From NCBI GenBank assembly GCA_003223025.1, contig QHXR01000001.1, positions 23,738-87,737 on the forward strand: a stretch of 64,000 nucleotides of DNA. The letters are read 5' to 3'. This stretch comes from Acidobacteriota bacterium (GTDB taxonomy: Bacteria > Acidobacteriota > Blastocatellia > Pyrinomonadales > Pyrinomonadaceae). This document shows, in pieces, positions 24,904 through 33,020 of the stretch (position 1 is its first letter; every line of letters begins with the position of its first letter). The position numbers and the translations under genes are program-made. The notes below the pieces were generated by a model, which searched no databases, had not been told where the DNA came from, and saw only the letters and a program-made list of their open reading frames with translations.

Positions 24904-26207
24904 TGCTTCCTCTTCGCCATCAACGCTTCGATCTCGTCCGGATCCTTCGGTACTTTCGAAGTGAGATTGTGATTTCCGTCTTTCGTCACGAGCACGTCGT
25001 CCTCGATCCGAATTCCGATGCCGCGATATTTTGCCGGCGCCGACTTATCATCCGGCGGGATATATAATCCGGGTTCGACCGTCAGTACCATTCCCGGGGC
25101 GAACGGTTTCGAGTTTTTCGCGCTTTGATCGGTGAAATATCTTCCGGCGTCATGCACGTCGAGTCCTAGATAATGTCCGACTCCGTGCATGTAGTACTTC
25201 ATGTACTCCTTCCTTCGGATCAGGTCTTTCGTATTACCTTTCAGCAGACCGAGTTTTCTCATCCCTTCCGTCAAAAGCTCGATCGAAAATTCCTGCCGTG
25301 CCTTCACGGTATTGCCGGTCTTCGTATATTCGACGCACTGTTCCTGAACGTCGAGCACGACATCGTAAACTTCGCGCTGGGCTTTCGAATATTTTCCGTT
25401 TACCGGAAACGTTCGCGTGATGTCGGATGCATATCCGCCGTACTCGGCACCCGCGTCGATGAGGATCAGATCGCCGTCTTTGAGCGGCATGTTGTTCTCG
25501 ACGTAATGAAGGATCGTCGCGTTGTCGCCGCCGCCGACGATCGAATTGTACGCGACGCCGCTCGCACCTTTCTGGCGCATGTACGCTTCGATCAGCGACT
25601 CGACCTGAAACTCGTTCATGCCCGGCTTCACTTTCTTCATCGCCAGCACGTGAGCTTCGCATGCGATGTCGGCCGCACGCTGCATCATTCCAACTTCTTC
25701 TTCGTTTTTGTGCAGACGCATCTCGCCGAGGATGATCGTCGGATCGACGATCGTGTGCGGCGGGTATGCGGTCTTCAGACGACGCACGCGCTGCGTGTTG
25801 AAGTACTCCAGAACTTTCTGATCGAGAGATTTATCGACCGCGAAACGATAATAAAGTTTTTCATGTCCGTCGATCAGCTTCGCGAGGTCGGCGTCGAACT
25901 TATCGATCGGAAACGCACGGTCCGCACCAAAATTCTTCATCGCGCCTTCAGTACCGTGACGACGACCGAACCAGGTTTCCATTTCAGGATCACGCGGTCT
26001 GACATACAACGTGAACGGAGTCTTCGACGCCGGATCGATCACCGCGATCGCATCCGGTTCGGGAAAACCGGTCAGGTACCAGAAATCGGAATCCTGTCGG
26101 AAACGATATTCGGTGTCATAGCTGCGCGTGGCTTCGTGGGCGGCGGGGATGATGGCGATGGAATTCTCGTCCATCTGTTCGATAAAACGTTTTAATTGTG
26201 ATCGCAT
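24900..26207 (-). CDS. pepP: Xaa-Pro aminopeptidase (M24B)
   Basis: 435 residues, typical of AMP-P. It removes an N-terminal residue linked to proline; cytosolic, two Mn/Zn ions. The N-terminal domain has RSYDTEYRFRQDSDFWYLTGFPEPDA. Metal ligands in the pita-bread fold: two Asp in LIDAGAEYGGYASDITRTFP, His in HGVGHYLGLDVHDAG, Glu in TVEPGLYIPPDD and Glu in GIRIEDDVLVT. Catalytic His segments are present (ATILHYVENN). First gene of a three-gene minus operon. Confidence 0.95.
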   Translation of the reverse strand: MRSQLKRFIEQMDENSIAIIPAAHEATRSYDTEYRFRQDSDFWYLTGFPEPDAIAVIDPASKTPFTLYVRPRDPEMETWFGRRHGTEGAMKNFGADRAFPIDKFDADLAKLIDGHEKLYYRFAVDKSLDQKVLEYFNTQRVRRLKTAYPPHTIVDPTIILGEMRLHKNEEEVGMMQRAADIACEAHVLAMKKVKPGMNEFQVESLIEAYMRQKGASGVAYNSIVGGGDNATILHYVENNMPLKDGDLILIDAGAEYGGYASDITRTFPVNGKYSKAQREVYDVVLDVQEQCVEYTKTGNTVKARQEFSIELLTEGMRKLGLLKGNTKDLIRRKEYMKYYMHGVGHYLGLDVHDAGRYFTDQSAKNSKPFAPGMVLTVEPGLYIPPDDKSAPAKYRGIGIRIEDDVLVTKDGNHNLTSKVPKDPDEIEALMAKRKQ

Positions 26208-26347
26208 AAGTTCTCTCTTTTGTGGATTCTACCGCAAACACGGGAAAACTCAGAATTCTCGCAAATGTTCTATCGCACCACCGTTCTTACCGGTGTGGTT
26301 GTTGTTATAATTCAGCCGATTTTCAGTCATCAAGGAGAGCACCCCGA

Positions 26348-26908
26348 ATGAGAAGGACACTTTTATTTTGCGTTTTGGTAACGTCGCTCACGTCCGCGGC
26401 CCTTGCCGACATCCCGCGACCGGACAAGCCGAAGAAACCTGCGAAGAGCATCGATACATCGCTGTCGATCCGGATCGATCGCGATGCGAAGGAGGCTCGT
26501 CTGATAATTCCAAAGGATCAGGTCCAGCAGCTCCGGGCCGCGTTGGATCAGTACGATGCCGGAGACAATAGCTCCGCCGCGAACGTGACGGGCGCCCAGA
26601 CGATCGTCAGCGGTGCGCTGCTCAGTCTTGCATTTGTCTTTGGCGGAATGTGGTTCGTTCGATCTGGACATCGTCATTCGAAAGCCGTGATCACGACCGC
26701 GATCATTCTTGCCTGCGGTTCTGTCGCGACTCTCGTTTACGGAAATGCGGGACCGCCGTCCGAGGCTCGGAGCATCACCGGTAAAATGTTTTCGCAGAGC
26801 GTTCACATGTACAAGGCGGGCTGGGGAGCGATCAAGCTCGAAGTCTCTGACGACGCGCGCAATCCTGAGCTGATCGTGCCTGACACGCCTAAGACGCCGG
26901 CGGAATAA
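26348..26908 (+). CDS. Secreted/membrane protein with one TM pair, unknown function
   Basis: 186 residues from MRRTLLFCVLVTSLTSAALADIPRP (signal peptide; AAGGAG lies 10 bases upstream of the ATG). A charged region (DKPKKPAKSIDTSLSIRIDRDAKEARLIIPKDQVQQLRAALDQYD) is followed by two membrane helices (IVSGALLSLAFVFGGMWFV and AVITTAIILACGSVATLVYG). The tail ends in PDTPKTPAE. No family recognised. It lies 8 bases upstream of a polytopic membrane protein and probably works with it. Confidence 0.6.
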   Translation: MRRTLLFCVLVTSLTSAALADIPRPDKPKKPAKSIDTSLSIRIDRDAKEARLIIPKDQVQQLRAALDQYDAGDNSSAANVTGAQTIVSGALLSLAFVFGGMWFVRSGHRHSKAVITTAIILACGSVATLVYGNAGPPSEARSITGKMFSQSVHMYKAGWGAIKLEVSDDARNPELIVPDTPKTPAE

Positions 26909-26915
26909 TTTCGGT

Positions 26916-27920
26916 ATGCAAAGAGTCGAAAGTCTCAGTCGGCCGATCATGTCGAGCGCGGGTCTGTTGATCATCGCGTTCGTCTCATGCTGCGCGATCG
27001 CGGCGGCGGTGATCGGTGCGTTTCCGCTCGAGCTTTCGATCGTCACCATCTTTCTTTTTGCCGGCATTCACAATCTGATGGAGTTCCGTTATTTCGCCGC
27101 GCGGATGCCGGTTCGATGGGGAAGATCACGGACGTATTATTCGGTTGCGATCGGCGGCGTCGTGATACTGACCGCGACTTATCTCACGCTGTATTTTTCG
27201 CGCGACAACTGGCTATGGAATGGCGAGAACGCCGCGTACGTTAGTCTCGGCTGGAACTCGGCATTCATCGCGTGGGCGGGTCTGCTTTTGTACTTGCGTG
27301 GAAAACAGAAACGAGGCGATTGGAGTTGGGCGATCCCACTAATGCTTTTTGTCGCGGCCGCGGCGTGGGCCGTTCCGATCTACTGGAGCCTGGCGTTGGT
27401 TTACTTGCATCCGCTTGTCGCGATGTGGTTTCTCGAAAGACAGATCCGGAGAACGAAACCGGAATGGCTGCGGGCGTATCACATTTGCCTCGCGATGATC
27501 CCTGTATTCCTGATCGCGCTCTGGATCGCACTTTGGGATGGATCCAACATTCCGGAAGAGACTCGCTTATTCTGGCGGATCGCACAGCATGCGGGAAGCG
27601 AGGTTCTCCCCGGCGTCTCGAGTTATCTCCTCGTCGCGACGCACGTCTTCCTTGAATCGATCCACTACTTCGTTTGGATATTGTTGATACCGCTCGTCGA
27701 CCGGCGTGCGATCCCGTGGCGATTGAGTGAAATTCCGATGCTCGCAAACGCGAACGGAATTCCGAAGATCTTCATCGCCGTTTGCTTGGTCGGTGTATTC
27801 GCGATGATCGCGCTCTGGTTTGGATTTGCCTTGGACTACACAACGACGCGGGATATATATTTCGCATTCGCGATCGGACACGTGCTGGCGGAGTTTCCTT
27901 TTTTGATCAAGATGCTGTAG
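26916..27920 (+). CDS. Polytopic membrane protein with membrane-embedded histidines
   Basis: 334 residues, about eight helices. Four histidines lie inside or at the edge of helices: FAGIHNLMEFRYF, LVYLHPLVAMWFLE, FLESIHYFVWILLIPLV and FAIGHVLAEFPFLI, the pattern of a di-metal membrane site. The spacing loosely recalls the Brp/Blh carotenoid-dioxygenase fold, but the sequence match is not good enough to name it so. Expected in the inner membrane. It is co-transcribed with the small gene just upstream. A strong palindrome follows 5 bases after the stop. Confidence 0.55.
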   Translation: MQRVESLSRPIMSSAGLLIIAFVSCCAIAAAVIGAFPLELSIVTIFLFAGIHNLMEFRYFAARMPVRWGRSRTYYSVAIGGVVILTATYLTLYFSRDNWLWNGENAAYVSLGWNSAFIAWAGLLLYLRGKQKRGDWSWAIPLMLFVAAAAWAVPIYWSLALVYLHPLVAMWFLERQIRRTKPEWLRAYHICLAMIPVFLIALWIALWDGSNIPEETRLFWRIAQHAGSEVLPGVSSYLLVATHVFLESIHYFVWILLIPLVDRRAIPWRLSEIPMLANANGIPKIFIAVCLVGVFAMIALWFGFALDYTTTRDIYFAFAIGHVLAEFPFLIKML

Positions 27921-27924
27921 CGGA

Positions 27925-28019
27925 GTCAGAACCGGGAGCGGTAGCGACCGGGTAACCCGTCAGAGACATATGGCCTCTTTTTAAGGGGATACCCAGTCGC
28001 TACTGCTCCCGGTTCTGAC
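27925..28019. repeat. Long inverted repeat
   Basis: The arms GTCAGAACCGGGAGCGGTAG.. and ..CTACTGCTCCCGGTTCTGAC pair over about 30 bases with a few mismatches. The middle (ATATGGCCTCTTTTTAAGG) forms a smaller hairpin. It lies between convergent genes and may terminate both. A half-like relative is at about 9765-9790. Confidence 0.8.
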
Positions 28020-28057
28020 CTGTGTCCTCCGCGTAAATCCGCGGCAAAAATTCCTCC

Positions 28058-28645
28058 CTATGGCGAGTTCTTGGCAGGTGCGGGTGGAGGCACAGGTGCG
28101 GCCGCCGGAGCGGGTGTCTCTGCCTTCTTCACTTCCTTCGTATCGTTCAGATTGATCCCGAAGATCTTCGGGTCGTTAATGAACTCTGCGAGCTTCTCCG
28201 GGCTGAACGTCGCCCGAATGACGGCCGCAGTTTCCTTTTCGATCGTTATCAACGCGAGTTTCACATTCTTGCCGTCCTCACGCATGTACATGTAGGCCTG
28301 CTGTCCCTCGGCCGTGCGTGCGCGAAAGATCGGATTCCAATCGGCATCGAACGAGCTCTTTAGCACCGTCCGCATTTCTTTATCGAGCGTCTCCTTCGAA
28401 AATTTCAGATCCTCGAAGAGCGTGACGCTAAAACTTTTCACACCAGCCGGACGCGCGATGCTGACAGCGAATCTGGCGAGCCACATGAACGGGATGCTGA
28501 CCTTCTTCGCATGGTATTTAGCCTTCAAGTGACGCACGACAGATTTATACTCGCCCATTTTTCGCGGACCCGCAGCAGTTGCGGAAAAGCTCAGAGCGAC
28601 AAGCATTAGGAGAGTTGCGATGAACACACGATTTCTTAATTGCAT
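28058..28645 (-). CDS. Secreted protein with Pro/Ala-rich tail, last gene of the ECF operon
   Basis: 195 residues. Signal peptide MQLRNRVFIATLLMLVALSFSATAA. The middle (PFMWLARFAVSIARPAGVKSFSVTLFEDLKFSKETLDKEMRTVLKSSFDADWNPIFRART..GQQAYMYMREDGKNVKLALITIEKETAAVIRATFSPEKLAEFINDP) resembles the DUF4252 gene next door in strand pattern and length, as if the two were distant paralogues. The tail is AETPAPAAAPVPPPAPAKNSP. Likely periplasmic. It starts 5 bases after the stop of the DUF4252 gene. Confidence 0.65.
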   Translation of the reverse strand: MQLRNRVFIATLLMLVALSFSATAAGPRKMGEYKSVVRHLKAKYHAKKVSIPFMWLARFAVSIARPAGVKSFSVTLFEDLKFSKETLDKEMRTVLKSSFDADWNPIFRARTAEGQQAYMYMREDGKNVKLALITIEKETAAVIRATFSPEKLAEFINDPKIFGINLNDTKEVKKAETPAPAAAPVPPPAPAKNSP

Positions 28646-28650
28646 CGCTT

Positions 28651-29220
28651 TTACTCCTTTGGTTTCGGCGCGTCCTTGTCATTCTCGATATCCATTTCGG
28701 GAATGCTCAGTTTTCCGCTCAAGGAGGCAAGCAGTTCGATGTCGATCGGACCGATCATGTTCACCAGTGCGACGCCCTTGGAATCGGAGATCACGACCGC
28801 AACACCGCTCATCACATCGCCGCTGAACATCGTATAGACATCGACCTTCTGATCGTTCTTCTTGCTTCGTACATTTGCGAGCTTCTCCCAACCGGGAGCA
28901 TTGAGCTGCGAGCGGATCGCATCGACATCGGCCATGCTGTATTCATTCGCATTCTCAAATCGATATGCACGAACATAAATTCCTTTCAGTCCGCTTATCG
29001 CTTGCGCCGCTTTCTTTGCGTTCGGATCGTCGAGCTTTGCCGTGACGCGCTTTGCGAGGTCGAGAAGTTTTCCATCGATGTTCACCTCGACGACGTCGCG
29101 TGCGTGCGTCTCGAGTCCGTTGAGCTTGTCGAAATTCAGATGAGCGTCCTGTGCCCGGCCGGTGACGGCAGGCAAAAGTACGAACACGAACAGAAGTAAA
29201 AGGTATTTAAGTGATCTCAT
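28651..29220 (-). CDS. DUF4252-domain secreted protein
   Basis: 189 residues. Signal peptide MRSLKYLLLLFVFVLLPAVTGRA. Domain: VEVNIDGKLLDLAKRVTAKLDD..KKAAQAISGLKGIYVRAYRFEN....ADVDAIRSQLNAPGWEKLANVRSKKNDQKVDVYTMFSGDVMSGVAVVISDSKGVALVNMIGPIDIELLASL, a good DUF4252 pattern (GLKGI.V..Y, WE.L..VR, ..VNI.G.ID). DUF4252 proteins are periplasmic, unknown in function, and often encoded with ECF sigma factors, as here. Confidence 0.85.
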   Translation of the reverse strand: MRSLKYLLLLFVFVLLPAVTGRAQDAHLNFDKLNGLETHARDVVEVNIDGKLLDLAKRVTAKLDDPNAKKAAQAISGLKGIYVRAYRFENANEYSMADVDAIRSQLNAPGWEKLANVRSKKNDQKVDVYTMFSGDVMSGVAVVISDSKGVALVNMIGPIDIELLASLSGKLSIPEMDIENDKDAPKPKE

Positions 29221-29229
29221 GATTTTCTC

Positions 29230-29802
29230 CTAACGCTGATTAGTGCTGTTTGTACGTTCAATATTTTCGTTCCCGTTGATCGTGTCCTCGACGATCTTCA
29301 GTTTTGAGCTGCTGATCGAGAGAGCGATCATCAGTTGCCGGTATGCGTATTTTTCTTCTCTGCTCAGAGCGGCGACGGTCACCGGCGTTCGGTCTTCGGT
29401 CTTTGGTCTTCGGCCTTCGACGTGGCTCGCGCGGATGACCTTGACGCGCTTGGCCTGTGCGAATTGCGGGACGACGTTTGGAGAGGGAGCTACTTTCCTT
29501 TCCTCGATAGCGGCCGGACCCGGTGATGCAATTTCAAATTCCGGATTTTCCACAAACACGACGGCGTCGTTATCCGTATTCGAACGTTTGATGAGCATCG
29601 CGGATATCAACACGACCGCGACCAACGCTGCCGCGAATGAAAATGCGAGCGGAATTCGCCAGCGGCGCGGACTTGCCACCGTCGTCTCTGTGATCATTAC
29701 CGGCGGCGTAGATTCGCGATAGCGAAACACAGCGAGCTTCTGCTCAAGCCTTTCAATTTCCGGGTCGACGCCCGTCTTTTGCCAAAGATATTCGTCGTTC
29801 AT
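29230..29802 (-). CDS. Putative anti-sigma factor, single-pass membrane protein
   Basis: 190 residues. A short cytosolic N-terminus (MNDEYLWQKTGVDPEIERLEQKLAVFRY) precedes one membrane helix (IPLAFSFAAALVAVVLISAML), then a periplasmic part with a terminal helix (LSREEKYAYRQLMIALSISSSKLKIVEDTING). No zinc-binding anti-sigma motif (HxxxCxxC) is present. It is called an anti-sigma factor because of its position: the ATG overlaps the sigma stop by 4 bases, and the WQKTGVDPEIERLE..L pattern is common in such acidobacterial pairs. Confidence 0.6.
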   Translation of the reverse strand: MNDEYLWQKTGVDPEIERLEQKLAVFRYRESTPPVMITETTVASPRRWRIPLAFSFAAALVAVVLISAMLIKRSNTDNDAVVFVENPEFEIASPGPAAIEERKVAPSPNVVPQFAQAKRVKVIRASHVEGRRPKTEDRTPVTVAALSREEKYAYRQLMIALSISSSKLKIVEDTINGNENIERTNSTNQR

Positions 29803-30377
29803 TTTCGACCTCCGACCCCGAGCGTCTTCCTTAAAAGTTCCATCCCGCGATGAAGATTCACACGAACCGATTCAGGTTTTAATCCGGTCCGTTCGGCGAT
29901 CTCGATGCCGGTCATGCCCTCCACCAATCTGAGCACGAGCGTTTCGCGATATGCCTCGGGCATCGTGCGGATCGCCGCCAATATTTCTCTAGCCCCGGCT
30001 TCCCGGTTATTCCGATCTGAAATTTCATCCGAGAGCTCTTCGGTCGGTCGGGCGTGCCGATAAAATTCGGTCGCACGATTTCGCGCGATGGTGGCGAGCC
30101 AGCTTCCGATGACGTTTCTGTCACGAAGCGTATGAAGATTGTTGTAAGCCGAGAGAAAAACTTCCTGGACGATATCCTGAGCTTCGTCGTATGGAACGCG
30201 AGCGAGCACAATCCCGTGGACGAGCGGAGCGTAAATCTTATAAAGATCAGTGAAAGCATCGCGGTCGCCGGTGCAGGCTCGTTCGATCATCTGGGCTTCC
30301 GCTGTTGCACCCTCCTCCGCCGGCGACGCCGGGACCGGGAACATAAAAATATTTTCGGCGATGTCGCTGTTAGACAT
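29799..30377 (-). CDS. ECF-subfamily RNA polymerase sigma factor
   Basis: 192 residues. Region 2: ACTGDRDAFTDLYKIYAPLVHGIVLARVPYDEAQDIVQEVFLSAYNNLHTLRDRNVIGSWLATIARNRATEFYR. Region 4: AAIRTMPEAYRETLVLRLVEGMTGIEIAERTGLKPESVRVNLHRGMELLRKTLG, with the helix-turn-helix. There is no region 3 and no sensor domain. It directs transcription of a small regulon, probably including its own operon (sigma, anti-sigma, DUF4252 protein, secreted protein: 30377-28058). What it senses is not visible; the secreted partners suggest an envelope or extracytoplasmic signal. Confidence 0.92.
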   Translation of the reverse strand: MSNSDIAENIFMFPVPASPAEEGATAEAQMIERACTGDRDAFTDLYKIYAPLVHGIVLARVPYDEAQDIVQEVFLSAYNNLHTLRDRNVIGSWLATIARNRATEFYRHARPTEELSDEISDRNNREAGAREILAAIRTMPEAYRETLVLRLVEGMTGIEIAERTGLKPESVRVNLHRGMELLRKTLGVGGRK

Positions 30378-30483
30378 TTGAATCGGGTGACCGGAGAGAG
30401 TGGTTGCCGGTAATATAGACGATTCCGGGCGGAGAATGTTAACAATCGTCGAAAAATAATTTTGTGGTAACCTTTCGCCGCTT

Positions 30484-30921
30484 ATGCTCTTTCTTTTTGA
30501 CGAAGTCGATTTTGTGCAGACGCAAAACCTGCCGCTCCGGGACCTCTGGCTTTTTCTGCCGGTCGGTTACATATTCACGATATTGATCGAGACGCCGATA
30601 CTCTTTATCGGCTTGCCAGCTCCGCTGACGCGCCACCAAAAATTACTGTGCGGCGTTTGGCTCACGGCATGTACGTACCCGATCGTCGTGCTTGTGCTAC
30701 CGGCGATATTTTTTGGAATGCCGCGATGGCAGTATCTCGCCGTCGCGGAAACTTTCGCTCCGGTCGGCGAGTGTATTATTTTCTGGCTCGCGTTTCGTTC
30801 GAAAGGTTTGTTGGATACGTCCGGTTGGATACGATCATTCGTTGTGATCTCGGTCGCGAATCTCGCGTCTTTCGGAGCGGGTGAAGTTTTGAATTATTTT
30901 GAGTGGTTTGGAATGTTTTAA
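30484..30921 (+). CDS. Four-helix membrane protein, unknown function
   Basis: 145 residues, four hydrophobic helices (DLWLFLPVGYIFTILIETPILFIGL, LLCGVWLTACTYPIVVLVLPAIFF, FAPVGECIIFWLAF, FVVISVANLASFGAGEVLNYFEW). No clear ribosome site. Divergent from the sigma factor with a 106-base gap. Family not recognised. Confidence 0.55.
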   Translation: MLFLFDEVDFVQTQNLPLRDLWLFLPVGYIFTILIETPILFIGLPAPLTRHQKLLCGVWLTACTYPIVVLVLPAIFFGMPRWQYLAVAETFAPVGECIIFWLAFRSKGLLDTSGWIRSFVVISVANLASFGAGEVLNYFEWFGMF

Positions 30922-30960
30922 TAAACCCGATAGACGTCAGATACATGTGCTGACGGACAA

Positions 30961-31160
30961 TTCATAGCACCGTTAGGTGCGACATATTGGTAGCAAGAGT
31001 GACGAAAAGAAATCGAGCTCCCGAGGAGCGACACCGCTTGTGCCGCTTCTCCGGAGCTCAATCGGTGTTGTAGGAATGTTGCTACCAATATTCCGCTCCT
31101 CCGGAGCTCTGCTGATTGTTGCGTGGATGTCCTACCAATATCTCGCTCCTCCGGAGCTAC
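30961..31160. repeat. Family X repeat cluster (GCTCC..GGAGC hairpins), copy X1
   Basis: Contains GGTGCGACATATTGGTAG and three inverse motifs CTACCAATATT(C/T)CGCTCC followed by hairpins TCCGGAGC / GCTCCTCCGGAGC. The same opening and closing blocks recur at 34013-34157 (X2). The 200 bases hold no gene. Confidence 0.85.
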
Positions 31161-31197
31161 GGAACGGTCATTCTTGCTACGGTCTCTGTGCTAATCT

Positions 31198-31854
31198 GTG
31201 ACTTCCGTGGAACTCCGAATCACCGAAATATTTCTCTCGATCCAGGGCGAATCGTCTCACGCCGGGCGGCCGTGCTCGTTTGTGCGTTTGACGGGATGTC
31301 CGATGCGATGCGTCTGGTGTGATTCGGAATACACGTTCACAGGCGGTGAGAAGATATCGTTCGGAGATATCTTTGCGAAGCTCGACGAATTTGGATGCTC
31401 GCTCGTCGAAGTAACCGGCGGCGAACCGCTCGCGCAGAAGAACGTGTTTCCGTTCATCAACGAACTCTGCGATCGAGGTTATGAAGTTCTGATCGAGACC
31501 GGCGGTTATGTCTCGACCGAGGATGTCGATCCGCGCGCCGCGATCATCCTCGATGTAAAATGCCCGGCGTCAGGAGAAGCCCAACGAAATCACTGGCCGA
31601 ATCTTTCACGTCTGCGAAGCGATAAGGATGAAGTGAAATTCGTCATCGCCGACATGAACGACTGGGAATTCGCAAAGTCTACGATCGCCGAATACGATCT
31701 TGTTAAACGCGCGAAGGAAGTTCTGATCTCGCCGGTTCATGGGATCGAGAATCTTGCCCAGCTTGTCGATGCCGTTTCGCGAAGCAGATTGCCTCTGAGA
31801 TTTAACCTCCAGATACACAAGTTTATATGGGGAGCTACGGCTCGGGGTGTTTAG
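31198..31854 (+). CDS. queE: 7-carboxy-7-deazaguanine synthase (radical SAM)
   Basis: 218 residues from GTG 31198. QueE converts 6-carboxytetrahydropterin to CDG in queuosine/preQ0 synthesis. Sequence: ITEIFLSIQGESSHAGRPCSFVRLTGCPMRCVWCDSEYTF; the CxxxCxxC cysteines bind the 4Fe-4S cluster, with the short loop usual for QueE. Then EVTGGEPLAQKNVFPFINELCDRGYEVLIETGGY and DVKCPASGE. The C-terminus LQIHKFIWGATARGV matches the family end (HKFIW...RGV). queC follows after one intervening gene. Confidence 0.93.
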   Translation: MTSVELRITEIFLSIQGESSHAGRPCSFVRLTGCPMRCVWCDSEYTFTGGEKISFGDIFAKLDEFGCSLVEVTGGEPLAQKNVFPFINELCDRGYEVLIETGGYVSTEDVDPRAAIILDVKCPASGEAQRNHWPNLSRLRSDKDEVKFVIADMNDWEFAKSTIAEYDLVKRAKEVLISPVHGIENLAQLVDAVSRSRLPLRFNLQIHKFIWGATARGV

Positions 31855-31863
31855 CGCAGGTGT

Positions 31864-31959
31864 TCACGCAAAGACGCTAAGACGCAAAGAGTTCCTCACA
31901 CTAGAACAGTTTAGAAAAAGTAAGAATATTTCTCTTTGCGTCTTAGCGGCTTTGCGTGA
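31864..31959. repeat. Family Z palindrome Z3
   Basis: The arms TCACGCAAAGACGCTAAGAC..AAAGAG (31864-31891) and CTCTTTGCGTCTTAGCGGCT..GCGTGA (31932-31959) pair almost perfectly over 28 bases. It lies between queE and the GxxExxY start and is open in that gene's frame, so the longer start at 31847 would translate it. Confidence 0.85.
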
Positions 31960-31969
31960 AAATTCTTTC

Positions 31970-32353
31970 GTGACCGAGAACGAACTCTCCCGCATTATCG
32001 TCGATGCTGCCTTTAAGATCCACAGCACTTTCGGGCCTGGCTTGTTCGAATCTGTATACGAATCAACAATTGCTTATGAGCTACGAAAGCGCGGATGTCA
32101 TGTAGTGTGTCAACGTGGAGTTCCGGTTATCTACGAAGAGGTGAAAATGGATGTCGGCTTTCGGGCTGATATTATCGTGAACAGTAAGGTAATCGTCGAA
32201 GTGAAATCGGTCGAGGCTCTCGGTAAAGTTCATTCCAAGCAGCTTTTAACATACTTGCGACTGACCGATGTGAGACTCGGTCTTCTCATAAATTTTAACG
32301 TTAGTCTGATCAAGGAAGGCATTCGTCGCGTAGTCAACAACCTAGATGAGTAA
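31970..32353 (+). CDS. GxxExxY protein (PD-(D/E)XK nuclease-like fold)
   Basis: 127 residues from GTG 31970 (VTENELSRIIVDAAFKIHSTFGPGLFESVYESTIAYELRKRGC). This is the usual start of the family; the 41 extra codons upstream are palindrome Z3. The motif GPGLFESVYE gives the family name. Nuclease-like acidic/basic residues are in VGFRADIIVNSKVIVEVKSVEAL (D...ExK), then LLTYLRLTDVRLGLLINFNVSLIKEGIRRVVN. Biochemical role unknown; the core resembles PD-(D/E)XK nucleases. It sits between queE and queC and overlaps the queC ATG by 8 bases. Confidence 0.9.
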   Translation: MTENELSRIIVDAAFKIHSTFGPGLFESVYESTIAYELRKRGCHVVCQRGVPVIYEEVKMDVGFRADIIVNSKVIVEVKSVEALGKVHSKQLLTYLRLTDVRLGLLINFNVSLIKEGIRRVVNNLDE

Positions 32354-33017
32354 CAATCCCTCAATAGTTCTACTGTCCGGTGGAATGGATTCGTGCGCCA
32401 CGGCGGCAATCGCGCGCGATGACTCTGACGATCTGGCCTTCCTTCACATCTCGTACGGTCAGCGAACGGAAGGCCGCGAGCGAAGGGCGTTCAACGACGT
32501 CGCGGATTTCTACGGCGTCGACAGACGGCTTGATGTTTCTGTCGAACATCTCGCCAAGATCGGCGGCTCGTCGCTGACCGACGATTCGATGAATGTTACC
32601 GAAGCAGATCTCGACTCGAAGGAAATCCCGACAAGCTACGTCCCGTTTCGAAATGCGAACATGCTCGCGATCGCCGTCAGCTGGGCTGAAGTGATCGGAG
32701 CGAATTCGATCTACATCGGAGCAGTTGCAGAAGATTCGAGTGGGTATCCGGATTGCCGTCCGGAATTTTTCGATGCTTTCCAGAAGACGATCGATGCGGG
32801 AACGAAACCCGAAACGCGTATCGAGATCCGCACTCCGATCATCCATCTTTCAAAAGCCGAGATCGTTAAAAAGGGAATCGAGCTGAAGGCTCCGCTGCAT
32901 TTGACGTGGTCGTGTTATCGAAGCGAAGACATTGCATGCGGCACGTGCGATTCGTGTGCGCTTCGCCTGCGTGGATTTGAAAACGCCGGCGTGAAGGATC
33001 CGATCGCCTATCGGTAA
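32346..33017 (+). CDS. queC: 7-cyano-7-deazaguanine synthase
   Basis: 223 residues, usual length. QueC uses ATP and ammonia to turn CDG into preQ0. Visible: PP-loop IVLLSGGMDSCATAAIA; ISYGQRTEGRERRAFNDVADFYGV; SYVPFRNANMLAIAVSWAEVIGANSIYIGAVAEDSSGYPDCRPEFFDAFQ; and the zinc cysteines in TWSCYRSEDIACGTCDSCALRLRGF (C, C, C, C). With queE at 31198 it gives the middle part of the preQ0 pathway; queD is not in the window. Confidence 0.95.
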   Translation: MSNNPSIVLLSGGMDSCATAAIARDDSDDLAFLHISYGQRTEGRERRAFNDVADFYGVDRRLDVSVEHLAKIGGSSLTDDSMNVTEADLDSKEIPTSYVPFRNANMLAIAVSWAEVIGANSIYIGAVAEDSSGYPDCRPEFFDAFQKTIDAGTKPETRIEIRTPIIHLSKAEIVKKGIELKAPLHLTWSCYRSEDIACGTCDSCALRLRGFENAGVKDPIAYR

Positions 33018-33020
33018 GTA

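Noticed and set aside
25173-26195. 340-residue plus-strand ORF opposite pepP
   Set aside because: Antisense shadow of a clear M24B peptidase; composition typical of the mirror frame.
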